From Deltaproteobacteria bacterium (GTDB taxonomy: Bacteria; Desulfobacterota; Binatia; UBA9968; JAJDTQ01): 59,534 nucleotides of DNA. Position 1 is the first letter of the stretch, and the number at the start of each line of letters is the position of its first letter. The notes below the pieces were generated by a model. The model ran no database searches. It saw only the letters and a program-made list of their open reading frames with translations, and had not been told where the DNA came from. Location: the NCBI GenBank assembly GCA_028818775.1, contig JAPPNE010000134.1, positions 1 to 59,534 of the forward strand, read 5' to 3'. This document shows positions 37,389 to 45,300 of the stretch, piece after piece. A program made the translations under genes and the position numbers.

Positions 37389-37398
37389 GACCCATCGG

Positions 37399-37473
37399 GA
37401 TGATGTCCGCGGGGCATACCGGATCGCAGTCGCCGCAGCTCGTGGACTTCTCAAGGTCGATGTCGATGATGGT
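37399..37473 (-). pseudogene. Ferredoxin gene fragment (duplicate of 27265-27339)
   Basis: 75 bases match positions 27265-27339 at about 90% by eye. The encoded IIDIDLEKSTSCGDCDPVCP repeats the ferredoxin start but the first cluster Cys is Ser and the second cluster is absent. The copy ends just before the ATG of the GT-C gene at 37388. Confidence 0.8.
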
Positions 37474-37630
37474 GATGATGGTGAAGCCAACAGTCCCATT
37501 GTCTATCAAATCCATGGCGGCGTGACGAACCACACGCCGCAACGCGTCTTGCCGCCTGCCGCGCCCCTCTGGTACACTCCAAACCGTGACGCGATCGGCG
37601 CCCGACCGTCACGCCCGCATGGCCAACCAC

Positions 37631-37706
37631 GAGCCGTTAGCTCAGCAGGTAGAGCATCTGCCTTTTAAGCAGAGGGTCGCCGGTTCGATCCCGGCACGGC
37701 TCACCA
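37631..37706 (+). tRNA. tRNA-Lys (anticodon TTT)
   Basis: Full cloverleaf: acceptor GAGCCGT pairs with ACGGCTC, D-arm TAGCTCAGCAGGTAGAGCA, anticodon stem TCTGC/GCAGA with loop CTTTTAA (anticodon TTT), and T-arm GCCGGTTCGATCCCGGC. CCA is encoded at 37704-37706. Its 3' half is repeated at 47247-47292, which marks the integration site of the element to its right. The gene remains intact. Confidence 0.97.
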
Positions 37707-37707
37707 A
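37662..37707 (+). repeat. attL core (3' half of tRNA-Lys)
   Basis: 46 bases from CTTTTAAGCAG through CACCAA, shared with 47247-47292 with one mismatch (T versus C at 37690 and 47275 or nearby). It contains the anticodon loop to CCA end, the usual attB segment for tRNA-targeting integrases. Confidence 0.93.
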
Positions 37708-37753
37708 TAATTTCAGTAAGTTAGACGGTTTGGGAGTAAGGCGAAGAGAGAAT

Positions 37754-37772
37754 AGTAAGCATTAAGTAAGCA
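37754..37772 (+). repeat. Left pair of integrase arm-type sites
   Basis: AGTAAGCA occurs at 37754-37761 and 37765-37772, an 11-base step (about one helical turn). The same octamer with the same step occurs near the other end at 47085 and 47096. This is the arrangement expected for integrase arm-binding sites. Confidence 0.6.
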
Positions 37773-37911
37773 AGAGAGCCTTAACGATATCGTCTAGGGT
37801 GGTTCCCATTACCGCCGCGATGAGCAAACACTCCCTGTTGTGGGAAGCCTTGCAATCGCAGACCACATGTAGTATGTGCAAGGAGGTGTACGGAGGAGGA
37901 GGGTTTTCCTT

Positions 37912-38370
37912 ATGAGTTTTCGTGAAGTGCGAGAAGACTACACCAGGATCAACAAGTCTATGGATCCAATCGAGTCCAAGTTAAAGGACATTGAGATTGC
38001 CGTCTTGCGGGCCAAGGTCGCTGAACTGGAAGGCGAGCTAGAAAAGGCGGTAGAATCGCAGCCGGTTCCATCCTTCCAGCCGTTCCAAGCTCCGAAACTG
38101 CCGAACTACTCGGCCGCGCTGGCCGGGACGTCGCCGAAGCTGCCGCCCGCTCTCTCTCAGTTGGCCAAGTCGTTCAAGCCATTCGATGATTTGGCCAAGG
38201 AATTCTCCAAGTCGTTCAAGCCATTCGATGATTTGGCCAGGGAATTCTCCAAGTCGTTCAAGCCATTCGATGATTTGGCCAAGGAATTCTCCAAGTCGTT
38301 CAAGCCATTCGATGATTTGGCCAGGGAACTCTCCAAGCCGTTCAAGCCATCGCCGGGTGTTTCCGCCTAG
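37912..38370 (+). CDS. Repeat-containing hypothetical protein of the element
   Basis: 152 aa from the ATG at 37912, with GGAGGAGGAGGG about ten bases upstream (a GTG at 37876 is less likely). Residues 20-55 form a charged helix likely to coil (KLKDIEIAVLRAKVAELEG). The rest is a Pro/Phe-rich segment and four 14-residue repeats of KSFKPFDDLA(K/R)E(F/L)S. It is the only plus-strand gene in the element and its stop overlaps the portal stop by four bases (convergent). No homologue is recognised; it could be an accessory or moron gene. Confidence 0.75.
   Translation: MSFREVREDYTRINKSMDPIESKLKDIEIAVLRAKVAELEGELEKAVESQPVPSFQPFQAPKLPNYSAALAGTSPKLPPALSQLAKSFKPFDDLAKEFSKSFKPFDDLAREFSKSFKPFDDLAKEFSKSFKPFDDLARELSKPFKPSPGVSA
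38167..38349 (+). repeat. 42-bp in-frame tandem repeat
   Basis: Four 42-base units (38167, 38209, 38251, 38293) and a partial fifth. Lys- and Arg-coding forms alternate, so the array looks like an 84-base unit duplicated once. It keeps both strands open, which creates an artefactual minus-strand frame. Confidence 0.93.
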
Positions 38371-39416
38371 TCTTCCGGTTCGAATAGACCTGCCAACCCC
38401 GCCGCTTTGGTAACGTCCATTCCGCCGCCCACTAGGGATTGAAACGCCCTGGCCCTTCCTTGCACGTCCGATGCATGGAGCCCGGACAGGTCCAGGGTGA
38501 CGGATTGCTCTAGCTTCTCTGACAGTTCCGCCGCTACCAGTCGCGCCACGGGATCAACGCTCCCATGTAGGAACCGCCGCCATGCTTCGCGGCTTGCCGT
38601 GCCTTCACCCTTGCTCACCAGTTCCACGGGAACCCCGCAAGCGGAGAGAATCGACAACGCCGCGTCACTCCGTAAGGTGACTTCCGACAATGGCGGATCG
38701 GCCCCTAAGCGCCGGGGTTGCCAGTCGGTAGCAGGGCTTGCCGTTATCCCTTTTCCCGCCCAATCCTGGACCGTGCTAGGGACTAGGGCTAGCTGGCCCG
38801 CAAGATTCCGTAGGCGAGCTTCTAGCCCGGTTCCTTCCCCGGATTCTGTAGGGGTCGGAATTACCGATCCGTGAACCCCGCTAGCTTCCTCGGAAAGCCG
38901 CTTCTCTAGGTAGCTCAACAGTTCGGCGGAGATGCTCGCCTTAGAGACTGGACTACGGCCCCGCCACGGTTCGGCTGGATCACAAGCATAGCGGAAGTGT
39001 AGGACGCTATCCGCCCGGAGCTTCCGCGTGAAGGATTGAGACGGCCCGCTAATGTGCGCTTCATACTCCCAACCTTCCGGCCCTCCGGTAACAGTCCAGG
39101 ACGCAGCGGGCAACAGCACCACGGCCCCGCCCACTACCTTGATTTGAAACAAGCACTCACCACGGCGGATCAATTGCCGTCCGATCATTTCCAGCACTGC
39201 CGGGGTTACGCTTGCCGTCTCTCTCGTGTCCGGGTTCACCACGGCGCTAGCGAAGGCACGGCCCCAAAGCCCGCTGGCAGTCTCTACAGCCGCCACGGCT
39301 TGAATGTCCGCCACGCCGCCGGCAGCTCGCGCAACTATCGTGTCAACGGCTAGGTCCGTTGCGCTGGTGCGCGTCTCTAGTCCTGATTCTTCTCGCTTCC
39401 AAAATTTCCAACTCAT
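38367..39416 (-). CDS. HK97-type phage portal protein
   Basis: 349 aa from the ATG at 39416 (GAGGG upstream). MSWKFWKREE, FASAVVNPDT, the MIGRQLIRRGECLFQIKV block, HFRYACDPAEPWRGRSPVSKASISAE and ILSACGVPVELV are portal-family patterns. It makes the dodecameric ring at the head vertex through which DNA enters. At 349 aa it is a little shorter than usual (about 380-420), with a shortened N-terminus. In this element it is the last gene of the head cluster, after the connectors rather than before the protease. Confidence 0.87.
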   Translation of the reverse strand: MSWKFWKREESGLETRTSATDLAVDTIVARAAGGVADIQAVAAVETASGLWGRAFASAVVNPDTRETASVTPAVLEMIGRQLIRRGECLFQIKVVGGAVVLLPAASWTVTGGPEGWEYEAHISGPSQSFTRKLRADSVLHFRYACDPAEPWRGRSPVSKASISAELLSYLEKRLSEEASGVHGSVIPTPTESGEGTGLEARLRNLAGQLALVPSTVQDWAGKGITASPATDWQPRRLGADPPLSEVTLRSDAALSILSACGVPVELVSKGEGTASREAWRRFLHGSVDPVARLVAAELSEKLEQSVTLDLSGLHASDVQGRARAFQSLVGGGMDVTKAAGLAGLFEPED

Positions 39417-39426
39417 CAAAAGCCCT

Positions 39427-39822
39427 CTACGGCGCGTGTAGCCGCTCGCACTCGATAACCCACCAACGGTTGCGCCCTTCCTCGACTAAGCCACGCAAAA
39501 ACCACGATTCGCCATCCTCGCCTATTAGGTGGATGGCGTCATGGCTGTACTTGTCCGCGAATTCCCTTAACCCTACGCGCACGGTTGAGGCAGGGTCTAG
39601 AGGGTCCGTTACTTCCACCACGGGCCGGGGTCTGATTACGTAATCCCGCCGTGCTACCTGGACAAACTCAAGGATTCCCCGGTTTGTCGTTTCCCGCTCT
39701 TGCAGGGTGTCGCTTCGCCTATGCGCCCATAGCGTCTTTTCCCCGGCAATCTCTGGCCCGGTCCCTTCGCCAAACTCGTTTAGCCCTTGTCTGTGAAGGC
39801 GTAGGGTTATCCGCCGGTCCAT
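39427..39822 (-). CDS. Phage head closure (head-tail adaptor) protein
   Basis: 131 aa from the ATG at 39822; a TTG at 39852 is also open. The start MDRRITLRLHRQGLNEFGEGTG and the strand KTLWAHRR have the layout of head-closure proteins (RITLQR, then W-A-x-R). These seal the connector after packaging. It ends ten bases before the portal start and its upstream neighbour overlaps it. Confidence 0.72.
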   Translation of the reverse strand: MDRRITLRLHRQGLNEFGEGTGPEIAGEKTLWAHRRSDTLQERETTNRGILEFVQVARRDYVIRPRPVVEVTDPLDPASTVRVGLREFADKYSHDAIHLIGEDGESWFLRGLVEEGRNRWWVIECERLHAP

Positions 39823-39829
39823 GAGCACC

Positions 39830-40261
39830 CTAGACACCCTCCAAGGTGTCAAGGCGGCTCCTAAGCGCCACCAGTTCGCCCTGGACAGCCGCTAGGGTGT
39901 CGGCTTGCTGTTGCAGGGCCGTCAGGATTGCGTCCGTTCCGCCGGTTGGTGTGGTGGTTTTCCCGGCAGTAATCACGGACGCGCCCCTAACGATCCACGG
40001 GCCGACTAGTGCAGCCGCCCCGCTGTTTCTCCATGCCGCGCTGTAGCGGGTTCCATGCGGGCTTTCCGGTTGATCGAACAGGTACGCCACAACTCTAATC
40101 ACGGCTTCGGTTCTCACGGCTTCGGGAGCTTCCGAAGCGTACAGGTCCACCAGGGCAGACCCCACGGCCATAAGGCGCGTTAGTTGTGTCTCTAGTTCGG
40201 TTGACAACGGCGCGTCTAAGCGCAACGCCGCCGCCACGGTTTCAGTGGTTAAAGTATCCAT
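39830..40261 (-). CDS. Phage head-tail connector protein (gp6-like)
   Basis: 143 aa; ATG at 40261 with GGAG upstream. DTLTTETVAAALRL opens as in gp6-like connectors, and RNSGAAALVGPWIVRGAS is a segment widely shared by these proteins. It would stack on the portal ring. The C-terminal 40 residues form a predicted coiled coil (ALQQQADTLAAVQGELVALRSRL). It overlaps the prohead protease gene by 13 bases. Confidence 0.78.
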   Translation of the reverse strand: MDTLTTETVAAALRLDAPLSTELETQLTRLMAVGSALVDLYASEAPEAVRTEAVIRVVAYLFDQPESPHGTRYSAAWRNSGAAALVGPWIVRGASVITAGKTTTPTGGTDAILTALQQQADTLAAVQGELVALRSRLDTLEGV

Positions 40262-41115
40262 CGGTAAAACTCCAAATCTTCGGCCCCCGGATCATCCCGC
40301 CGTATGTCAACGGCTAGGTTGTTCGCCACAAGGCTTTCGGCTTCGTTCTGCGCGTCCTCTAGCGTCAAGCCATCGGCTGTCAGTTCATCAACAATTTCGT
40401 CAAACGTCTGTCGGTTCTTGGCGCGTAGGCGCGAAGCCTTATCGTCAAGCTTGCGGAGCCTTGTCAAGAAATCCTTGCCGAACAGTTCTTCAAGCTTCAA
40501 GAGAATGCCCGCCCCGCCGAACATGGTTAGGCGAGTATGAAGGCGGCTCTTTTGCGTCCAGACGGCGGTTTTGTACGCAGCCCGGTTGACCAGGCTTAGC
40601 TCGTATAGAATCGCGTCTTTGATCCGTCTGATTTGCACTCCCGGATTTCCTGGCTCCGGGAACAGCGTTTCCGCTTCGGGAACCGTTAGCTTTGGCGGAA
40701 TCCGAAAGCCCGGAGACACCCCGCCTATGAGCTTGTTCTTGAACAGCCGCAAGACTTCGCGCTGTAGCTCCGTTTGGGTTTCCGGGGTCGGTAGTCGTGC
40801 CTCGAACAACAAGCCTTCCTTTGTGTCTTGCAGGTCCAGGGTTCCGGCAAGCTTAGAAGCCAAAGGGTCTTGGAACCGATGCCCATAGAGTAGGGTGATT
40901 TCCCGCTCTGGATCATTCACGGCAAAGCTAAACGCCTTCGGGCCGAATTCCTCTTTACGGATCGGCCCCCGGTCGGCAATCGTGGTCCTCGATTCATAGG
41001 GAAAGAACCCGCGTATGAACTGCGTCAATCCTTCCCGCCGGGTTTCCAGGTAGTCAGCGGGCAACACTACGGAGCCCGCCGCTACGTCGAAATCTCGTGT
41101 TTCCAGGGTTTCCAT
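40249..41115 (-). CDS. HK97-family prohead protease
   Basis: 288 aa. RGFFPYESRTTIADRGPIRKEEFGPKAF is the family's conserved start. The catalytic His79 is in LLYGHRFQDPLA and Ser134 in GGVSPGFRIP; LSLVNRAAYKTAVW is the conserved ending of the protease core. The last 90 residues form an extra helical region that may be a scaffold. The protease matures capsid protein during head assembly. Its ATG overlaps the capsid stop by one base (TAATG). Confidence 0.88.
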   Translation of the reverse strand: METLETRDFDVAAGSVVLPADYLETRREGLTQFIRGFFPYESRTTIADRGPIRKEEFGPKAFSFAVNDPEREITLLYGHRFQDPLASKLAGTLDLQDTKEGLLFEARLPTPETQTELQREVLRLFKNKLIGGVSPGFRIPPKLTVPEAETLFPEPGNPGVQIRRIKDAILYELSLVNRAAYKTAVWTQKSRLHTRLTMFGGAGILLKLEELFGKDFLTRLRKLDDKASRLRAKNRQTFDEIVDELTADGLTLEDAQNEAESLVANNLAVDIRRDDPGAEDLEFYRWIL

Positions 41116-42326
41116 TACGCCAGTTTGAAAGCGTGCCTTACATAGCCATCGGCCCGGATCACTTTGAAGTTCATCAACATGACGGCGGTTAAGACGATTT
41201 CACCCGTGCTCGCTTTGGTCACGTTGTCGTAAATGATCTCGATTCCATCCCATATCGGGCTTACCGCGTGGCGATGCTCTAGGCCCCTCGCAATTACAGC
41301 TTGCTGCACATTGCTTGCCGGATCGGGAACATGGGCAGACACCCGAACCCCGCCGCTAATCCTCATGACGCTATCAAGCGCCGAATCATCGGCATTGTTG
41401 CCCCGGTAAAGCCCTGACATATGCCCGTAGGTTTTCGGCCCCACTAGGAGCTTGACCCCGCTGGCGTCCATTGCATAGACGCCATCAACCGCGTCAAAAA
41501 TCGTCTTGCGGTAGCTGCCGAAGGTTTCCGTTGACCCCGCCGTTGGATCGTTTCCGAAATCGGTTAGGCCAGCGGCCATTTTTGCCACGATGTACTTGTC
41601 AAGCCCGGAGCTAAGCGCGTCGCTAAGGTTCATCCGTAGCGCCGAATCCATGCCCGCGAATAGGGCCGCATCTTCACGGCGGTAAAAGAAACTCGCTTGA
41701 ATCCTTCGCGGCTTCAACACGTCCGAAGTGAAGGAACCTGTTGTCTCCGTCACGCTGGCCCCGGCGTCAACGTCTCCCGCCGCGTCATCATTGGTCAGCA
41801 CAGGGTAAACCGCTTCGCCTACGCCTACAGTCGGCATGTCCACGCCGCACCACGCCGCCGCCGAATTCGGGAACACTGCCGGAATGATCGGGCTTTGGTT
41901 CGCGCCTACGTCTGACGGCGCTGGCGTATAAGCCCGCTGGATCAGCGCCAGCGGAACCCGGTTTCCCGATAGCCCGAAGTGCTGTTGTAGCTCCCTTGTG
42001 GCCCCGTCTGTCTGGCCCTGGCTAATCACTGCGTCGAAGATTTCCCCGACACTGGCCCTTGTAATCAGCCCGTCCAGTTCCCGCGATTCTGGATCACTCC
42101 GGGTTTCAATCCCGGTAGCGTCCGGCTCCGCGACAATCGCGGCCCGTAGCTCGCCCTCTAGGTTCGCCGCCCTCGTGGTGAGCTTCTTTAGTTCATCCCG
42201 ATCCGCGTCCGTCTTTTCGTCCTTGTCCAGAATGCCGTTAATGCTTCGCGGATTTCGGAGTGTTCCAGTTCGAGTTTTTGCTTTCGTGTCATCGTTCGTA
42301 TTACCTTTCTTACGTTCGTAATTCAT
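41115..42326 (-). CDS. HK97-type major capsid protein (apparent N-terminal frameshift)
   Basis: Open from an ATG at 42326, about 403 aa, but the more likely start is the ATG at 42292 in another frame. That frame reads MTRKQKLELEHSEIRE, the usual capsid N-terminus. It must shift at about 42243-42245 to join INGILDKDEKTDADRDEL, so one base seems missing. The remainder is intact: delta-domain LTTRAANLEGELRAAI, then IIPAVFPNSAAAWCGVDMPTV and VGPKTYGHMSGLYRG. It forms the head shell. It overlaps the HNH gene by 17 bases when the 42326 start is used. Confidence 0.87.
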   Translation of the reverse strand: MNYERKKGNTNDDTKAKTRTGTLRNPRSINGILDKDEKTDADRDELKKLTTRAANLEGELRAAIVAEPDATGIETRSDPESRELDGLITRASVGEIFDAVISQGQTDGATRELQQHFGLSGNRVPLALIQRAYTPAPSDVGANQSPIIPAVFPNSAAAWCGVDMPTVGVGEAVYPVLTNDDAAGDVDAGASVTETTGSFTSDVLKPRRIQASFFYRREDAALFAGMDSALRMNLSDALSSGLDKYIVAKMAAGLTDFGNDPTAGSTETFGSYRKTIFDAVDGVYAMDASGVKLLVGPKTYGHMSGLYRGNNADDSALDSVMRISGGVRVSAHVPDPASNVQQAVIARGLEHRHAVSPIWDGIEIIYDNVTKASTGEIVLTAVMLMNFKVIRADGYVRHAFKLA

Positions 42327-42627
42327 TGACTAGTTTTCGCCATGCGTCACGTCTAGGCTTTGGGTTGTTCCTGGCATGACGCGCCCTGTTTTCGTCCGCT
42401 GTCTTGTTTATGTGGCAACCTGGACAAAGGCTTTGCAGGTTGTCCAGGTCCCAAGGTTCCCCGCCCAAGTGCAAAGGCTTGATGTGGTCTACCTCGAACC
42501 GGCCCGCCGCCCTCTTGCACTTGCAACAGCGCCAGCCGTCACGGTCCAGCACGGCCCGCCGCACCAGCCGCCAGCGGCTAGGCGAATCCTTCCGGGGTAT
42601 GCCGGTTATCCTCATGTAGTTGCCCAC
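42310..42627 (-). CDS. HNH endonuclease
   Basis: 105 aa from a GTG at 42627 (ATG at 42615 is the alternative). The zinc/active-site pattern CKC...EVDHIKPLHLGGE...NLQSLCPGCHINKT is complete: Cys34-x2-Cys37, His48, Cys68-x2-Cys71, His72. HNH proteins next to large terminase act in packaging-site cleavage of cos phages. The start GTG overlaps the terminase stop by one base (TAGTG), so they are coupled. Confidence 0.9.
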   Translation of the reverse strand: MGNYMRITGIPRKDSPSRWRLVRRAVLDRDGWRCCKCKRAAGRFEVDHIKPLHLGGEPWDLDNLQSLCPGCHINKTADENRARHARNNPKPRRDAWRKLVNELRT

Positions 42628-44125
42628 TAAGCGGCCCTCACAATCCGTATTTGCGGCTCCGCTGGTTTCGGCATTGCCAACCGCCGCGCACCTTCGGCCA
42701 CGGCAAGGATTCCCGCCGCCGCCGCATCATCCTTTGCCCGTTCCCGCCGTCCGCCCTGTGTGGCTTTGGCTAGCTTCTCGTTTCCGGCTGGATCGGCCAC
42801 CGTCCGGGCTTCACTCATGGCGCTTCGCAGTAGCAGGGATTTAACCGGCGTCACCTTGCCCTTGAGAACGGCCCGTCTGAACCTGTCCACATCTTCAGCC
42901 CCGTCCTTGAAGCCCTGGCCCCGGAGGATCAATTCGGCCCGTGGGAAACTCACACTAGCTAGATGCTCCCGTAGCCGATCTTCCGCGTACCGATCCGCGA
43001 CTATCACGCGGGGTCTGCCCCAACGCTCTAAGCAAGTGTCCAGGAATCGCGGAACGTCCGGGGTATGGGTTCCTAGCTGGATCAACTCGCCCCGCTTGAA
43101 CATCTGGACGTAGGCGTTTCCTACGCCGTCACGTAAGCCCCGCTGTTCAAGGGAAGGTTCGCTAGGAAAGCACGCTAGGGCTTCCAGACGGCCCGTGGAC
43201 GGCCAGAACGCGGCCCCGGCTGTCATGGCACTAGCGCCGCCCAAGTCTACGCCGAGCACGTAATCCTCGGCCCGCTCCGCGTCACCCTCGCAGCTTTCCC
43301 AAACCCCGGAATCGAGTAACAGGTTTTCCACCACGTCACTTGTTCCCAGGTTCAGCCGTAGCGCGTCGAATTGAGCTAGCAAGCTAGGGTCTGTCTTGGC
43401 GTCGCGGGCTTCCTGTCTAATGCGTTCCTCTAGGGTCGGCATCCACGGCAGAGAAGGATTAGCCCGAAGCCAAGTCTTGTGTTGAAACTTGGGGTCTGTA
43501 TCCCTGGCGGAGTGACATTGCGAGTATTCGGCCCCGCCGTCTAGGAGCTTTTGAAACCAGTGTGTTTGATCCTTCGGCGGGTTCCAAGGGCTATCAACCG
43601 ACAACCCGGAATCTTGCCCATTGCGGTTCTAAGGGCGGAATAGATTGCGTCCCTTTGGCTTGCCTTCCACTGTGCGGGTTCATCCGCCAGCACGAGAAGC
43701 GGAGCCAGCCCGTGAAGTGTGTTGGCGTCAGCACCACGGCAGACTAGCTTAGCTCCCGTAGGCTTGTGCTCAATCACGGCCCGTTGGGCAGTATCCCATA
43801 CGCGCCATGTTCGCTTGTCCTGTAGCTGTTCGCCTAGAAAGGCTTTGGCGTGGTCAAAGATGATTCGGGATTGATCGAAGCTTGCCCCGACACAGACAAC
43901 ATCCGCCCTTCGCTTCCGCAACGGTCCAGCTACACCCGCCGCCGCGATTCCGCCGACTAGCGTTGACTTGCCGTTACCCCTCGAAACGGAAAGGGCCGCG
44001 TCTCCCTTGACGGAGAAAGCGCCACGGAGAAAGCGAGCTTCCCAGGGCAACACCCGGAACGCGGAGCCCGCCCCTTCGCCTTGCGTGATTTCAAGCCCGC
44101 CGATGTATTCTATTAGTTCCTTCAA
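42627..44125 (-). pseudogene. Phage terminase large subunit, frameshifted
   Basis: The N-terminal part from a TTG at 44125 carries the ATPase with Walker A SRGNGKST (residues 48-55) and Walker B LLVLADE (143-149), ending at about 43541 in frame one. From about 43590 frame two continues with PKDQTHWFQKLL and the nuclease domain (YVLGVDLGG, aspartates). The junction LIALGTR/PKDQTHW needs one extra base near 43576-43581 (CGCCG where CGCCCG is expected). Together they form one terminase of about 500 aa that would pump DNA into the prohead. The start TTG has no strong ribosome binding site. Confidence 0.85.
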
Positions 44126-44252
44126 TCATACTCACTAGCCCCTCCGGTTCGTTGTATGTAGTTCGAGACCCTACCCCTTCGCTTCCCGCCCCTTCCATCA
44201 ATTTTCCGTCCAGGGGGTCCCCAAAATGAGCACTTTCCCGATGATTTTTCAT
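44091..44252 (-). CDS. Possible tiny protein between the 61-aa gene and terminase
   Basis: 53 codons starting at an ATG (44252) one base after the stop of the 61-aa gene and ending inside the terminase gene in another frame. No family is recognised. Its coupling position is suggestive, but it could be an artefact or a frameshifted terminase N-terminus. Confidence 0.3.
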   Translation of the reverse strand: MKNHRESAHFGDPLDGKLMEGAGSEGVGSRTTYNEPEGLVSMIEGTNRIHRRA

Positions 44253-44253
44253 G

Positions 44254-44439
44254 CTATTTCATAGCCCCTTTTTCGGCCATTTCATGCCGGTTTTCTGGCA
44301 TTTTCCCGGTATTCTTCATGCTTTTTTCCGCCGTCGCGAGTCCGGCTTTCATACCCATGCGCCAAGCGTTAGCACAATCTGAACAACGCTTGAGCTTCCG
44401 ATCCGCAACGGGCCGAAATTCGCATGATACGCAGTCCAT
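44254..44439 (-). CDS. Small CxxC-pair protein of the element
   Basis: 61 aa, starting MDCVSCEFRPVADRKLKRCSDC with two CxxC pairs (residues 3-6 and 19-22), a likely zinc site, followed by a charged lysine-rich tail. The ATG overlaps the stop of the upstream gene by one base (TAATG). Function unknown; small zinc-ribbon proteins next to terminase are common in phage islands. Confidence 0.6.
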   Translation of the reverse strand: MDCVSCEFRPVADRKLKRCSDCANAWRMGMKAGLATAEKSMKNTGKMPENRHEMAEKGAMK

Positions 44440-44708
44440 TAGTACCCTGGCCCTCCGACTGTCTTTGTTTTTCCTCGCGGAATGTCCGGCGCGACAAATC
44501 CCCGAGTTGCGCCTTGCACTAAACTCCGGCCCCGCCCGTACTCAACCGGCGTACAAGCGCCCTCATGAAACCTCTTACGTATCACCTTATCGCCTTCCCC
44601 GAACCGCCGCCCGCATGTCCAGCACCTTTGTTCCCGCTGGCGCTGGCGGAAGTCTCTTAGCTCTTGCTGCAAGCCCTGGCGCTGGCGTTTCTCTGTATCG
44701 GTCGTCAT
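44439..44708 (-). CDS. Small zinc-ribbon-like protein of the element
   Basis: 89 aa. The N-terminal 28 residues are Gln/Arg-rich and helical; CWTCGRR at residues 29-35 gives one CxxC and a later Cys51 could complete a site. Otherwise unrecognised. It starts two bases after the stop of the 54-aa gene and is coupled to the 61-aa gene below. Confidence 0.6.
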   Translation of the reverse strand: MTTDTEKRQRQGLQQELRDFRQRQREQRCWTCGRRFGEGDKVIRKRFHEGACTPVEYGRGRSLVQGATRGFVAPDIPRGKTKTVGGPGY

Positions 44709-44710
44709 TG

Positions 44711-44875
44711 CTAGTTCTTCAACCCCAACTTACCCCGAATCTCCCCCCTCAGGTCGCGCCCCTTCTGCTGCTGCTTCTTGTACCAGCTACGGGAGTATTC
44801 CAGACGTTTCTCATAAAGCTCGTAAACCCGGTATAGCTCCCTTAATTCTTCAGCGTCTACTTCAACCATTGCCAT
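44711..44875 (-). CDS. Tiny 54-aa helical protein of the element
   Basis: 54 aa, ATG at 44875 with AGGAG six bases upstream (GTAATAGGAGAATACA). The protein is almost wholly helical and charged (ELRELYRVYELYEKRLEYSR, then KKQQQKGRDL). Stop TAG at 44711-44713 is followed by the next ATG two bases later. Unrecognised. Confidence 0.65.
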   Translation of the reverse strand: MAMVEVDAEELRELYRVYELYEKRLEYSRSWYKKQQQKGRDLRGEIRGKLGLKN

Positions 44876-45134
44876 TGTATTCTCCTATTACCTGCGTGTT
44901 TTCCCCGCAATAAATGAGCTTATCGACCCATTGCCATTGTTTAGGCGTAAGTGAATGTCTCCGCCTGTACGTATCAATCAAACCTTGCGCGAAGTCCTTA
45001 CCTCGAACGTGAGGCAACAACTGAGTTAGTCGCTTGATTCGATAGCTGCGATTCGCCTTGATCTTCCTTGTATCCACCCTGCCATCACCCACCGATGTAT
45101 CATCACTCTCAATACGCAGTTGAGAAGTCTCCAT
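44862..45134 (-). CDS. Hypothetical phage-type protein (90 aa)
   Basis: 90 aa. The segment FAQGLIDTYRRRHSLTPKQWQWVDKLI resembles the C-terminal LSPKQ-W/A-W-x-x-K-L pattern often seen in phage-encoded small proteins and replication-associated proteins, but no function can be named. Its end overlaps the 54-aa gene start by 14 bases. AAAGAGAT precedes the ATG. Confidence 0.6.
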   Translation of the reverse strand: METSQLRIESDDTSVGDGRVDTRKIKANRSYRIKRLTQLLPHVRGKDFAQGLIDTYRRRHSLTPKQWQWVDKLIYCGENTQVIGEYNGNG

Positions 45135-45202
45135 ATCTCTTTCTCAACACTTAAAACTTACAATAACATAGAACGATAGGTAATTTCCGCTACCCGCAAG
45201 TC

Positions 45203-45219
45203 TGCCTAAATCTTAGGCA
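45203..45219. other. Perfect 7-bp hairpin
   Basis: TGCCTAA, loop ATC, TTAGGCA. It lies between the 90-aa gene promoter region and the terminator at 45246, so it may be an operator or a second stop signal. Confidence 0.4.
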
Positions 45220-45240
45220 ATTGCCGATTTGTCGGGCAAA

Positions 45241-45271
45241 ACAAAGGGCCGCACTCCGAAGAATGCGACCC
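45241..45271 (-). terminator. Intrinsic terminator after the 76-aa gene
   Basis: On the minus strand: GGTCGCATTC, TTCG tetraloop, GAGTGCGGCC (stem 10-11 bp with G-T pairs), then CTTTGTTTTG. It lies 30 bases beyond the stop at 45301. Confidence 0.7.
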
Positions 45272-45300
45272 CTACCTAGCACGCCACGCATTGAACCCAC

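Noticed and set aside
38157..38345. Minus-strand protein with NGLNDLENSLAKSS repeats
   Set aside because: Pure shadow of the plus-strand 42-base repeat, which stays open on both strands because its length is a multiple of three.
38167..38349. Possible CRISPR-like array
   Set aside because: Units are contiguous with no spacers, 42 bases long and in frame; they encode protein repeats.
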